From: an uncultured Flavobacteriales bacterium
Lineage (GTDB): Bacteria; Bacteroidota; Bacteroidia; Flavobacteriales_G; Salibacteraceae
Length of the DNA: 64,000 nt
Reading direction: 5' to 3'
Assembly: GCA_913062955.1 (NCBI GenBank)
Contig: CAJXZP010000010.1
Location: forward strand, 1 to 64,000
This document shows, piece by piece, positions 18,335 to 27,371 of this stretch (the stretch's first letter is position 1; each line of letters opens with the position of its first letter). The notes beneath the pieces are model-generated. The model ran no database searches, was not told the DNA's origin, and saw only the letters and a list, made by a program, of their open reading frames with translations. The position numbers were made by a program, and so were the translations under genes.

Positions 18335-18368
18335 AAAAGGGGCCAACGAAAGTTCGGCCCTTTTTTTT
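18335..18368 (+). terminator. Rho-independent terminator
   Basis: A GC-rich stem (ggggccaac / gttcggccc, one bulged base) with a GAAA loop is followed by eight or more T. It closes the two-gene unit ending at 18313. Confidence 0.8.
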
Positions 18369-18427
18369 GTTAAAAGGGGGAGATAATGAGTTCTGAATAA
18401 TTATTTACTTAGAACTTAAATAGAACT

Positions 18428-18435
18428 TACCTTTG
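18428..18435 (+). promoter_or_regulatory. -7 promoter element of the ABC exporter
   Basis: tacctttg is an exact TAnnTTTG. It ends 38 bases before the ATG at 18474. Confidence 0.6.
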
Positions 18436-18473
18436 CGTGCGCAAAAAAATATTTGCCTTCAATCAAATTATAT

Positions 18474-20210
18474 ATGAGCAAATCTAAAACCTCCATTACC
18501 AGTGTTTTTAAAACCATCCTATGGCCAAGAAGAAAGCTTCTTTTTGTGGGCTTGTTTTTAATTGTCATTAGCCGATTGGCCAGTTTAATTCTCCCTTGGG
18601 CCTCCAAGTATTTAATGGATGATGTGGTCGTAAATAAGGATGTAAACGGATTGTATACCGTATTGATGTGGGTAGTTGCAGCCATTGTGGTTCAAGCCAT
18701 CACTTCATTTTTATTGACTAAACTATTAAGCGTGGAAGCGCAAAAATTAATTGCGGAGTTACGTGTTAAAGTTCAAAAGAAAGTACTGGGTTTACCCATA
18801 AACTTCTTTGATAATGCCAAGTCAGGTGAATTGGTTGCACGTATTATGTCCGATGTGGAAGGGGTTCGTAATTTGGTAGGTACGGGTTTGGTTCAATTGG
18901 TAGGTGGAACTTTAACGGCAATAGTATCTCTGGTGTTATTAATCCGTATTAGCCCGTCTATGACGGCATATGTTTTAATTCCAGTTACCATTTTCGCAGT
19001 AGTTGCTATGAAGGCTTTTGGGTTTATTCGTCCTATTTTTAGAGAACGAGGAAAAATAAATGCCGAAGTAACCGGAAGACTGACCGAAACACTTAATGGA
19101 ATTAGAGTTATTAAAGGATTTAATGCCGAGGAACAAGAAATTGCAACCTTTCGAAAAGGAGTGGAAAAACTTTTTTTAAATGTGAAAAAGAGTTTGACTT
19201 CCACCGCATTGGTAACGAGTTCGGCTACTTTATTATTAGGTTTAGCCTCTGCCGGAATTATGGGAATGGGTGGGTATAAAATTATTGATGAATCCATGAC
19301 TTTTGGCGATTTCTTGGCGTTCACCCTTTATTTAGGATTTATGATTACTCCATTGGTCCAGATGAGTAATATTGGAAGCCAATTAACGGAAGGGTTTGCG
19401 GGATTAGATCGAACCGAGGAATTAATGAATTTAACCGATGAAAATCAGTTGAACGATAGAACGGTAACCCTGAAAAATATCAAAGGAGATATTAAATTTG
19501 AAAATGTTTCATTCTCGTATGAGGATAAAAAGGAAGTATTACATGGAATTAATATTGATGCTCCATCTGGTTCTGTAACTGCGCTAGTGGGTTCTTCCGG
19601 TTCTGGGAAAACGACCATTGCAGGTTTGGTTTCTTCGTTTATGAATCCCAATAAGGGAATCGTGAGTATTGATGGCCAAGACATAAGTAAGGTTACTCTG
19701 AGTAGTTACCGTGCCAATCTAGGGGTGGTGTTACAAGATGATTTTTTGTTTGAAGGAACCATTCGTGAAAATATTTTGTTTCCGAGACCCAATGCTACGG
19801 AGGCTCAGGTTCAAGCGGCTGTAAAAGCGGCATATGTGAGTGAATTTACCGACCGATTTGACGATGGATTAGAAACCGTAATTGGAGAAAGAGGGGTGAA
19901 ACTTTCTGGGGGGCAACGTCAGCGTATTGCTATTGCTAGAGCAGTACTAGCCGATCCTAAGATTTTAATTTTAGATGAAGCCACTTCTAATTTGGATACC
20001 GAAAGTGAAACCATGATTCAACGAAGTTTATCGGAGCTGATGAAGGGGAGAACCACTTTTGTTATTGCGCACAGATTGAGTACAATTCGACAAGCAGATC
20101 AAATTTTGGTGGTAGAAAACGGAAGCATTCATGAGCGAGGTACCCATGATGATTTGATTAAACTAGAAGGTCGTTACCATCAATTGTTTACGTACCAGGC
20201 TAGGATTTAA
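18474..20210 (+). CDS. MsbA-type ABC exporter (permease-ATPase fusion)
   Basis: A 578-residue half-transporter. The N-terminal ~320 residues form the six-helix type 1 exporter domain, with 'LGLPINFFDNAKSGELVARIMSDVEGVRNLV' typical of the family. The C-terminal ATPase has Walker A 'GSSGSGKTT', the Q-loop in 'GVVLQDDFLFEGTIREN', signature 'LSGGQRQRIAIARA', Walker B 'ILILDEATSNLD' and the H-loop 'IAHRLSTI'. Homodimers of this type flip lipids or export hydrophobic compounds, and the substrate cannot be assigned. Starting at the TTG upstream would add seven residues; ATG 18474 is preferred. Its stop overlaps by a few bases the convergent helicase stop. Confidence 0.9.
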   Translation: MSKSKTSITSVFKTILWPRRKLLFVGLFLIVISRLASLILPWASKYLMDDVVVNKDVNGLYTVLMWVVAAIVVQAITSFLLTKLLSVEAQKLIAELRVKVQKKVLGLPINFFDNAKSGELVARIMSDVEGVRNLVGTGLVQLVGGTLTAIVSLVLLIRISPSMTAYVLIPVTIFAVVAMKAFGFIRPIFRERGKINAEVTGRLTETLNGIRVIKGFNAEEQEIATFRKGVEKLFLNVKKSLTSTALVTSSATLLLGLASAGIMGMGGYKIIDESMTFGDFLAFTLYLGFMITPLVQMSNIGSQLTEGFAGLDRTEELMNLTDENQLNDRTVTLKNIKGDIKFENVSFSYEDKKEVLHGINIDAPSGSVTALVGSSGSGKTTIAGLVSSFMNPNKGIVSIDGQDISKVTLSSYRANLGVVLQDDFLFEGTIRENILFPRPNATEAQVQAAVKAAYVSEFTDRFDDGLETVIGERGVKLSGGQRQRIAIARAVLADPKILILDEATSNLDTESETMIQRSLSELMKGRTTFVIAHRLSTIRQADQILVVENGSIHERGTHDDLIKLEGRYHQLFTYQARI

Positions 20211-21889
20211 ATAAACAGCATCGCCAATTTGATATCCGAATACTCGTATTCGTTTTTAAGCATATTTCTAATCACCCCTAGTTTTACCGGTTCATCTTCG
20301 GGTTTTACTTTTTGATACTTGGTATGCGCAGCTTTTATTTTTAGTAAATCGGCTGTGTTGGGTTTAAACTTGTCGATATCCAACTTAGGGTATTCGGCTT
20401 TTAGCTTGATGAGGTGGGAAATGATGGAACTAACTCCAAGTCCACGCTCTTCAGCAATTTCAATAATATTTAACCCTTTTAGTACCAAATCTTTAGTTTG
20501 CTCGTACGTGGATTTTTTAAATCCCTTTGCTTTTTCCTTTTTGGCGTGTTTTTCAATTTCTTTGGGGTCGGTTAGTCCGTCACACCATTCAATAAACTCT
20601 TTGGCCTCTTTGGCCAGGTCTTTTTCGTTAATAAAACGAATTTCATTCTCGGATGAAAGTTGTTGAAATCGTTTATCCGCTTTTAATGCTAAACTATCTA
20701 CCGCAATTGCGGTGGCATTAAAACCTAAAAGTTTGAGGTTGTCGATGTCCTTTAAACGAGAAAGAGCTACGTATCCTTGACCTTTTTCAAAGGTTTTACT
20801 CAAGTCAATTTCAGCCGCATCTAAGGTCATTCCCTGACTTTTGTGAACGGTGATGGCCCAGGCTAGTCGAAGAGGTACCTGATCATATTTCGCTAACGAT
20901 TTTCCGGCATCATCTTCAATACTCCAAGAATCTAAAGCAGCCGTGATTTTCTTTCCGTTTAATAAACGAACAATTGGAAATCCAATATCCTCTGAAAAAC
21001 CAATGACCTCACCCAAAGAACCATTAATATAACCCATATCTGGATTGTTTTTGACAAACATCACTTTAGAACCCAGTTTTAAATCAATGATCTCTGCTGC
21101 TTGCACCGACTTTTTAAAGGATTCAATAATTTTCGGATTCCCTTTGGTTTGTGCTTTGAATATTTTTGTTTTCCCACTTAGTTTCAATAACTCGGCCTTG
21201 TTAATGCGGTCCACATCCACGTTGTGAGTGTAAAGTTTGGTAGGTTCCCAATTGTCTTTAAGGATGGTGTTGGCTGCTGCCTCTAATCGTAAAATAGAGC
21301 TATTAGAAACTTCTCCCGTACGGATTTCGTTTAAAATATGGTTTAATGAATTATTACTTTGACGGAACTGTTCTGTTAAGTAACATATCTTTAAATCGGC
21401 TTCTACCCATGCGTTGGACATAAACGCAAAGCGTTCACGAATGGGAGAGTCGCCAATTGGCGGGAGCTGGAAGAAATCTCCTGCAAAAATTACTTGGATA
21501 TCACCAAACGCACCTTTTTGATTCTTAAAGTGTTTCAATACTTGATTTATCATTTCCATCTGGTTTCTATGCAGCATCGAGATTTCATCAATAATTAAAA
21601 CCTTTACTTTTTCCAGATTTTTCTTTAGGTATTGTCGGGTATTCATAGATCGTAAATCGCTTAATGAAAGACGATCCTTAATACCAATTCCACTCCAGGA
21701 GTGAATGGTTGAACCTCCCATATGCGTTGCAGCAATTCCGGTCGAGGCAGTGACGGCCACACGAATTTTACGAGCCTTCAAATAATCAATATACTGGTTC
21801 AATACGTAGGTTTTACCCGCTCCGGCAGAACCGGTTAAGAATACGTTTTCTCCAGATTTCAGAATATCTAAGGCTTGTGATTGCTTCAT
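20207..21889 (-). CDS. PIF1-like helicase with C-terminal helix-turn-helix domain
   Basis: A 560-residue superfamily 1 helicase: Walker A 'LTGSAGAGKTYVLNQ', motif Ia 'VTASTGIAATHMGGSTIHSW', Walker B 'VLIIDEISMLH', motif III 'VIFAGDFFQLPPIG', and the UvrD_C_2-type motif 'LAWAITVHKSQGMTLDAAEIDLS' with 'QGYVALSRLKD'. The last ~110 residues contain 'STYEQTKDLVLKGLNIIEIAEERGLGVSSIISHLIKL', a helix-turn-helix of the kind found at the C-terminus of several bacterial helicases. It probably acts in DNA repair or replication. The inner ATG (21889) is used because a TAnnTTTG box lies in the longer frame. Confidence 0.9.
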   Translation of the reverse strand: MKQSQALDILKSGENVFLTGSAGAGKTYVLNQYIDYLKARKIRVAVTASTGIAATHMGGSTIHSWSGIGIKDRLSLSDLRSMNTRQYLKKNLEKVKVLIIDEISMLHRNQMEMINQVLKHFKNQKGAFGDIQVIFAGDFFQLPPIGDSPIRERFAFMSNAWVEADLKICYLTEQFRQSNNSLNHILNEIRTGEVSNSSILRLEAAANTILKDNWEPTKLYTHNVDVDRINKAELLKLSGKTKIFKAQTKGNPKIIESFKKSVQAAEIIDLKLGSKVMFVKNNPDMGYINGSLGEVIGFSEDIGFPIVRLLNGKKITAALDSWSIEDDAGKSLAKYDQVPLRLAWAITVHKSQGMTLDAAEIDLSKTFEKGQGYVALSRLKDIDNLKLLGFNATAIAVDSLALKADKRFQQLSSENEIRFINEKDLAKEAKEFIEWCDGLTDPKEIEKHAKKEKAKGFKKSTYEQTKDLVLKGLNIIEIAEERGLGVSSIISHLIKLKAEYPKLDIDKFKPNTADLLKIKAAHTKYQKVKPEDEPVKLGVIRNMLKNEYEYSDIKLAMLFI

Positions 21890-21912
21890 TCGTGGTGTGT
21901 TTAATTGGTGGC

Positions 21913-21920
21913 CAAAATTA
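21913..21920 (-). promoter_or_regulatory. -7 promoter element of the PIF1-like helicase
   Basis: The minus strand reads taattttg, an exact TAnnTTTG, ending 23 bases before the ATG at 21889. Confidence 0.55.
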
Positions 21921-22010
21921 GAGTTTTGGATGGTTAAATGTAAGCCCTGATCCAAGGATTTTGGTCAGTTGTAAACAAAAAAAGAGATTACTTGGAGTCT
22001 CATTTTTTGT

Positions 22011-23171
22011 TTAGTTTCTTAATTCCGTAGGCACTTCACCCGTTAAGGTTTCCATAAACAAAACAATACGCTCTATTTCCTCTGGAGTAAGTTCTTTATC
22101 TACTTGTACTTTAGCCATAATAGCAACGGATTCATGAATACTTTCCACACTACCATCATGAAAGTAAGGAGCCGTTTTTGAAATATTCCTTAATGAGGGT
22201 ACTTTAAATACATATTTATCTACTTCTTTACCCGTTACGTCAAAACGACCCAGGTCTATTTTTTTACTTTTGGTGTATTCCCAATAGTCGGCATGTAAAC
22301 CAAATTTTTGATACATACTACCTCCCAATAATGGTCCCATATGACAAGTGGTACATCCGGCTTCTATAAAGGTGTTTAAGCCTTCTTTTTCGGCTTCGTT
22401 TAAGGCTTGATTATTCCCATTCATATACGCATCAAACTTAGAGGGAGTGATTAATTTTCGTTCAAACGCAGCAATGGCTTTTTGCATGTTAGCAAAGGAA
22501 ATAGGGGTTTGATCTAGTGGGAATGCATCCTCAAATAAATCAATATATAAATCACTGTTTTCTAATCGATCTATCACATCCTCTTCGCTTGCCATGGCCA
22601 TTTCGTCTGGGTTTAATACCGGGACTCCCACTTGGGCTTCCACATCGGGTTCGCGACCATCCCAAAATTGGCTTAAATGAAGTGCTGCATTTAATGTTGT
22701 AGGGGTGTTACGTTCTCCAAATCTACCATCGTTACCCTCTGAAAAGGATTTATTATCTACGCCATAGGTGTTTAGGTTATGACATGTATTACAACTTTGA
22801 GTTTGGTTTTTAGACAGGATGTTATCAAAGTATAAGGTCTTTCCTAATATCACTTTCTCATCCGTAATTGGATTGTTCGAGTTTGCAGCTAATTGGGGTA
22901 AGGAACCAAAAAATACGCGTGCTTGTGCATCTAGTTCGGAGAAATCCTTTGGCGGGTTTTCCGAGTTTTGTATGGATGTATCGGTAATGGTAACCGTGGG
23001 TTTTAAAGGTTCAGTCACTATTGGTTCAGTCACTATTGGTTCAGTCACTATTGGTTCAGTCACTATTGGTTCAGTCACTATTGGTTCAGTGACTGTAGGT
23101 TTGGTTTTTTCACCGGTATCACAACTTGCTATGGCAAGGATAATCATGCTAAAAAAAAGTGCCTTTTTCAT
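22011..23171 (-). CDS. di-heme cytochrome c peroxidase family lipoprotein
   Basis: A 386-residue protein with a lipobox signal (AIASC, C17), then a proline/threonine-rich tether built from six (T)EPIV-type pentapeptides. The peroxidase body has two haem-binding CxxCH motifs, 'SCNTCHNLNTYGVDNKSFS' and 'GCTTCHMGPLLGGSMY', about 145 residues apart, and the family motifs 'LGKTLYFDNILSKNQTQSC' and 'KVPSLRNISKTAPYFHDGSV'. It probably reduces hydrogen peroxide, or performs MauG-like oxidations, at the cell envelope using electrons from small cytochromes. It appears monocistronic. Confidence 0.9.
   Translation of the reverse strand: MKKALFFSMIILAIASCDTGEKTKPTVTEPIVTEPIVTEPIVTEPIVTEPIVTEPLKPTVTITDTSIQNSENPPKDFSELDAQARVFFGSLPQLAANSNNPITDEKVILGKTLYFDNILSKNQTQSCNTCHNLNTYGVDNKSFSEGNDGRFGERNTPTTLNAALHLSQFWDGREPDVEAQVGVPVLNPDEMAMASEEDVIDRLENSDLYIDLFEDAFPLDQTPISFANMQKAIAAFERKLITPSKFDAYMNGNNQALNEAEKEGLNTFIEAGCTTCHMGPLLGGSMYQKFGLHADYWEYTKSKKIDLGRFDVTGKEVDKYVFKVPSLRNISKTAPYFHDGSVESIHESVAIMAKVQVDKELTPEEIERIVLFMETLTGEVPTELRN
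23008..23097. repeat. six 15-bp tandem repeats inside the peroxidase gene
   Basis: The unit ggttcagtcactatt is repeated head to tail, five near-identical copies and one diverged copy (ggttcagtgactgta). Being a multiple of three, gain or loss of units would keep the frame and change only the length of the linker between lipid anchor and haem domain. Confidence 0.9.
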
Positions 23172-23306
23172 CCCTTTAAAGATTATGTGGTTAGCTAATT
23201 ATTTATTTCAGTATCGTATTAATTTTGATTACCTATAAAGTTAGTGTTGATCATTGGAATATTGGGTGTCGTTTGTCACAGAAAAGTATTCGAATAAGGT
23301 ATGTGT

Positions 23307-23325
23307 CTATAAGTAAAACTTATAG
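23307..23325. repeat. short inverted repeat between peroxidase and OstA-like genes
   Basis: Perfect 8-bp arms (ctataagt / acttatag) around an AAA loop, 43 bases after the OstA-like stop (minus strand) and 136 bases before the peroxidase start. No T run. It could be an operator or a weak transcript end. Confidence 0.35.
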
Positions 23326-23367
23326 ATATCTAATTCGAGTAATTCAAAAGTGAAAAGGAAGAGAGGG

Positions 23368-24936
23368 TTATCTACTTTGTCTTCTTAGAAGAATATAACT
23401 TGGAACCGGAGTCCAATTAAAAATGTCATCTTCCGTTTTCGGGCGTTCACTTTCTCTCCAATAGAAGTAACGTAATAGCTTCATCTCGGAAGATACCTTA
23501 GCCATTGGAAGAAATATACCATCTGGTTTTTGATAAAATTTGATGTTGTTGATACCCTCTGAATCAATGAAAATACTCATGTTACTACAATCCAAACGAT
23601 TCATGCCCATTAATTCTTTATCCTCATCACGTACATAATAAATGGTTTGTCCAGATCGGTTTACATTAATCTTATAAATTTCATTATTACGGAAAAAGGC
23701 ATGTAATGATTTTCCTCTAATTTGATTGTATAACGCAGAATCTTCTTCCGAAGCAATGAAGGCCTCGTCAAAAATATCCATCCCTCTAATATCTCCATCT
23801 ACCTGTTTAATGATGATTTCCTTACCCGTAAGTTGGTTGCTATCAATCCATACAACGGGAGAATAAAACATACGGATAGTAGAATCTAATTCGGAAAAAG
23901 TAAGAGAGTCACATTTTCCTTGCATGTCTGGTTTAAAAAATTTCACATGATGGAATGCGTTAAGCAATCTATGTTTTCCCGTTGGATCCATATACGTAAG
24001 TAGGGTATCGGAATGCAATTGTAAGGTATCATCCGTAAAAGCCATGACTAATCGGAGAGATCCTGTAACTAAAGATGTTTTTTCAATATTATTGTAGCGC
24101 GCATAATCGCCATAAACCTCCGTACGATTAGCTGTGTCCAGGATAATTACATGACCAAAACTTTGACCCGATTTTGTGTTTTCATAGTAAACCACACTAT
24201 CTGCAAATAAGGTTTGTTCTGTGGATACCATTTTTACGTGTCCCGAAAAATTGGAAAAGGCCTTGACTTGATCAAAAAAACCTTTTTCACAATAAATAGT
24301 ATTGGAATCGCTGATAATATCCGTGGGTCCGTGGAAAGTGACAATTTCTAGTTCCGTATTGTATTCCATCGTATCCGATAATATGGTATAATCATCGGTT
24401 ACATATTCCACATTATCTTTAAAAAAGAAGATCTTAGTTTCCGTATTGTAATACCCTTTTTCACTTTTTAATACCGAATTATCTTCGGTACTCGTAATGA
24501 CTCCTCCACCATAAAATTTGGTGGATTTTGTACGGGTATCAAAATCAAGTCTACGAGTTTTTAAAATTTGGGTTTCACTGGTTAGTGTTATTGTTCCCCT
24601 TAACTGCCCTAAATGTTTCCCCCCGTCAAATACCAAGGAATCGCCTGTCATGGTTGTTTTTTGAGCCTTATCCACAATTTTAACATGCCCATAGGATTTA
24701 ATTAATTTGGAATCCGTGTAGGAAATTGCACTATCGCAATACATGAGAGTTTTACCTTGTTTAAAACGGACATTCCCTACTAAAATTCGGGTGCCATTTT
24801 TCACATCAATTTTGGCATCTTTTGCGCCTAAAATTTTTAATTTACTGGATTGTTGTCCCTGTAACTTACTTGGAGTAACTATAAAACATAGTACCAGTAC
24901 TAAAAGAGATGGTATGGATAGAAAATTGGACTTCAT
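23368..24936 (-). CDS. OstA-like lipopolysaccharide-transport family protein
   Basis: A 522-residue exported protein with a signal peptide ending near LQGQ. Residues ~30-330 consist of repeating short beta strands of the OstA/LptA jelly-roll type: 'ILVGNVRFKQGKTLMYCDSAISY', 'SYGHVKIVDKAQKTTMTGDSLVF', 'ETKIFFFKDNVEYVTDDYTILSD', 'FSGHVKMVSTEQTLFADSVVYY', 'GQSFGHVIILDTANRTEVYGDYARY'. In the Lpt pathway such domains form the periplasmic bridge carrying lipopolysaccharide to the outer membrane. Its exact step here is inferred. The purA terminator lies just upstream (24953-24990), so it may depend on readthrough or its own promoter. Confidence 0.8.
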   Translation of the reverse strand: MKSNFLSIPSLLVLVLCFIVTPSKLQGQQSSKLKILGAKDAKIDVKNGTRILVGNVRFKQGKTLMYCDSAISYTDSKLIKSYGHVKIVDKAQKTTMTGDSLVFDGGKHLGQLRGTITLTSETQILKTRRLDFDTRTKSTKFYGGGVITSTEDNSVLKSEKGYYNTETKIFFFKDNVEYVTDDYTILSDTMEYNTELEIVTFHGPTDIISDSNTIYCEKGFFDQVKAFSNFSGHVKMVSTEQTLFADSVVYYENTKSGQSFGHVIILDTANRTEVYGDYARYNNIEKTSLVTGSLRLVMAFTDDTLQLHSDTLLTYMDPTGKHRLLNAFHHVKFFKPDMQGKCDSLTFSELDSTIRMFYSPVVWIDSNQLTGKEIIIKQVDGDIRGMDIFDEAFIASEEDSALYNQIRGKSLHAFFRNNEIYKINVNRSGQTIYYVRDEDKELMGMNRLDCSNMSIFIDSEGINNIKFYQKPDGIFLPMAKVSSEMKLLRYFYWRESERPKTEDDIFNWTPVPSYILLRRQSR

Positions 24937-24952
24937 CTTTAATTATGGGTAC

Positions 24953-24990
24953 AAAAAAAGTGATTAAATTTCCATCTAATCACTTTTTTA
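24953..24990 (-). terminator. Rho-independent terminator of purA
   Basis: A 12-14-bp stem (aaaaagtgatta / taatcacttttt) with a 10-base loop and a minus-strand T run, 17 bases after the purA stop. Confidence 0.8.
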
Positions 24991-25006
24991 TCGTTTTTTA
25001 TATTCT

Positions 25007-26293
25007 TTATGTTAAGATCGTCTGATCTCTTACTAAAGTCTTCTCTCTATCCGGCCCTACGGAAACAATAGAAATGGGAACGTTTAGCTCTTTTTCTAGG
25101 TATTCAATATAGGTAACCAACTGAGCTGGGAAATCAGCTTCACTTGAAAGGTTTTGTAAATCATCTTCCCAACCATCAAAGGTTTTGTATACCGGTTTTA
25201 CTTCGTTAGAAACAATATCGTACGGGAAATAATCAATTTGCTCTCCTAGGTAGTGGTAATGCGTACATATTTTGATGTGTTTAAAACCACTTAATACATC
25301 CGCTTTAGTCATAATCAATTTAGTCACACCGTTGATCATGATAGCATATTTTAATGCCGGCAAATCAACCCAACCACATCTTCTTGCTCTACCAGTAGTT
25401 GCACCAAATTCATGTCCTTTCTCACCTAACATTTGACCATCTTCATCAAATAATTCGGTAGGGAATGGACCAGAACCTACACGTGTACAATAGGCTTTAA
25501 AGATTCCAAATACCTCACCAATTTTATTGGGTGCCAAACCTAATCCAGTACAAGCACCAGCGGCAACGGTATTGGAAGAAGTAACGTACGGATAAGAACC
25601 GAAATCGATATCTAATAAAGAGCCTTGAGCACCTTCAGCCAAAACTCTTTGTCCGTTATTCAAGGCATTGTTTACTAAATGCTCTGAATCTACGAATGGG
25701 ATTTGCTTTAAACGCTCTACTCCAGCAAAGAATGCTTTTTCTAAATCTTCTAACGATGACAAGTCAAAATCGTATTGAGAAAGAATTTTTAAATGCTTTT
25801 CTTTAAGTGCATTGTATTTGTCTAAGAATTGGGCTCCTTCCGTATCTCCTACACGTAGTCCATTCCGTCCGGTTTTGTCCATGTAAGTTGGACCAATACC
25901 TTTTAAGGTAGAACCAATTTTGGTTTTTCCTTTAGCTTGCTCAGAAGCGGCATCCAATAATTTGTGAGTGGGAACAATTAAATGCGCTTTACGAGAAATT
26001 TGCAAAACGGCATTAATGTCTACGTTAAACGGCTCTAAAGCTTCAATTTCACCTTGTAAAATGGCTGGGTCAATAACCACACCGTTGCCAATTAGGTTGA
26101 TGGCATCTTCTCTAAAAATACCGGAAGGAATAGTATGCAATACATGCTTTTTTCCGTCCCATTCTAAAGTATGTCCTGCATTTGGACCTCCTTGAAAACG
26201 TGCGATGATATTGTATTTTGGAGTTAAAAAGTCAACAATTTTACCTTTTCCTTCATCTCCCCATTGAAGTCCTAATAATACGTCTGCTTGCAT
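25007..26293 (-). CDS. purA: adenylosuccinate synthetase
   Basis: A 428-residue enzyme that joins IMP and aspartate with GTP in the first committed step of AMP synthesis. The N-terminal GTP-binding signature 'GLQWGDEGKGKIVDFL' and 'QGGPNAGHT' are intact, as are 'GIGPTYMDKTGRNGLRVGD', 'EGAQGSLLDIDFGSYPYVTSS', and the aspartate/IMP loop 'GATTGRARRCGWVDL'. Length is normal. It follows fur by 28 bases, an arrangement often seen in this phylum, and is closed by a terminator. Confidence 0.97.
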   Translation of the reverse strand: MQADVLLGLQWGDEGKGKIVDFLTPKYNIIARFQGGPNAGHTLEWDGKKHVLHTIPSGIFREDAINLIGNGVVIDPAILQGEIEALEPFNVDINAVLQISRKAHLIVPTHKLLDAASEQAKGKTKIGSTLKGIGPTYMDKTGRNGLRVGDTEGAQFLDKYNALKEKHLKILSQYDFDLSSLEDLEKAFFAGVERLKQIPFVDSEHLVNNALNNGQRVLAEGAQGSLLDIDFGSYPYVTSSNTVAAGACTGLGLAPNKIGEVFGIFKAYCTRVGSGPFPTELFDEDGQMLGEKGHEFGATTGRARRCGWVDLPALKYAIMINGVTKLIMTKADVLSGFKHIKICTHYHYLGEQIDYFPYDIVSNEVKPVYKTFDGWEDDLQNLSSEADFPAQLVTYIEYLEKELNVPISIVSVGPDREKTLVRDQTILT

Positions 26294-26321
26294 TTTGATT
26301 TATTATCAAATGTTTGAATTC

Positions 26322-26771
26322 TTATTTCTTGTCTTTTGCTGAAAAATCAGCGTATATATTGAGCGAGTGGTAGAGAACATCTACTCCAAATTGCTCGGCA
26401 ATGCTATTTTTTATCATTTGAATCCGTGGATCACAAAACTCAATGACTTTACCGGTTTGCACATCAATTAAATGATCGTGTTGTTTATTGGCAAAGGCTT
26501 TTTCAAATTGTGCTTGGTTTTTCCCAAACTGATGCTTCCGTATTAAGCCAGAGGCAAGTAAAAGTTCAATGGTATTGTAAAGTGTAGCTCTACTCACCCG
26601 GTATTTTTTACTGGTCATTTGATTGTAAAGCGACTCGACATCAAAATGACCCTCCTGGCTGTAAATTTCATCGAGTATAGCAAAGCGTTCAGGCGTTTTA
26701 CGGTGACTGTTCTGCATCAAAAAATGTGCAAATAGTTGTTTAACTTGTTCTTTTCTATCTTCGCTTTCCAT
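26322..26771 (-). CDS. fur: Fur family transcriptional regulator
   Basis: A 149-residue repressor with the Fur winged helix ('[29 protein letters not shown]', '[19 protein letters not shown]'). The metal-binding half retains '[21 protein letters not shown]' and the 'H-SLNIYADF' end. The usual CxxC structural zinc site is missing: 'HDHLID' and 'VQTG' stand where 'HDHLIC' and 'DCG' occur in E. coli Fur. It likely senses iron, or peroxide as in PerR, and the sequence does not decide. It is the first gene of a fur-purA unit. Confidence 0.88.
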   Translation of the reverse strand: MESEDRKEQVKQLFAHFLMQNSHRKTPERFAILDEIYSQEGHFDVESLYNQMTSKKYRVSRATLYNTIELLLASGLIRKHQFGKNQAQFEKAFANKQHDHLIDVQTGKVIEFCDPRIQMIKNSIAEQFGVDVLYHSLNIYADFSAKDKK

Positions 26772-27371
26772 CCAAAAAAAATGACGTGCAAAAATATTGA
26801 ATTTTGGGAGTATAATAAAATCAATTCTGGTAAAATAAATAAGAAGTTTTGAATAACCTGTGAGGATCGACCTTTACGCATAATTACTTGTGAATTAATG
26901 GGATGAGTATGCGGGTGTGTTTTTTTTAGGATTGGGTGTTGAAAGTTTTATTTTGGAACACCTAGTATTTATTGATTATTAACCTTCATATATTCTGGAG
27001 CTCCTTTTTGACCCTTTTTTAACCTGTTCCGTATTTCCTTAGGTTATGCTCTCTGTAATTGCAGTCCCATTATTGCCTTTTTCTCTTTTAAGTGTTGTTT
27101 CTGGTAGGCTAGGTTAAAAAAAATTGTCGTATTTCAAGGCGATATTTGAGATTATTAGAAGGACTTATATAAAAACCATGACTGTTCATATTTGGTATTT
27201 ATATACCACCCAAAAAAGGATTCTCGGAAGGATATCTTTAAGAATGTCATTTTTTAATGATCGACTAAAGTAGGGGGATGGTTGCAAAAAATGGCCCGTT
27301 CTATCGGGTATTAATCTCGGTTTTGATACTGAGTCGGAAAGATTACTTTTATTGCGATTTAATAGGGACAT
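26772..27371. other. 600-base intergenic region between fur and the acyl-CoA ligase operon
   Basis: This divergent gap holds the fur promoter at one end and must hold the ligase promoter at the other. A small inverted repeat (tggtat-ttat-atacca, 27193-27208) lies ~165 bases before the ligase. All frames are short and none has a recognisable protein. No tRNA or other RNA gene was seen. Confidence 0.5.
26789..26796 (-). promoter_or_regulatory. -7 promoter element of fur
   Basis: The minus strand reads tatttttg, an exact TAnnTTTG, only 17 bases before the fur ATG. The untranslated leader would be about 10 bases. Confidence 0.55.

Noticed and set aside
21979-22008. Hairpin after the peroxidase gene as a terminator
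   Set aside because: The stem is only about six pairs with a mismatch in the minus-strand RNA; too weak to call.
22819-23238. 139-residue plus-strand frame with GSVTI repeats opposite the peroxidase gene
   Set aside because: It is the complementary reading of the TEPIV repeats; the minus-strand gene has haem motifs and a lipobox.
27186-27371. 61-codon minus-strand frame before the acyl-CoA ligase
   Set aside because: Composition is unlike the neighbouring proteins, no promoter or Shine-Dalgarno is seen, and it ends in the ligase promoter region.
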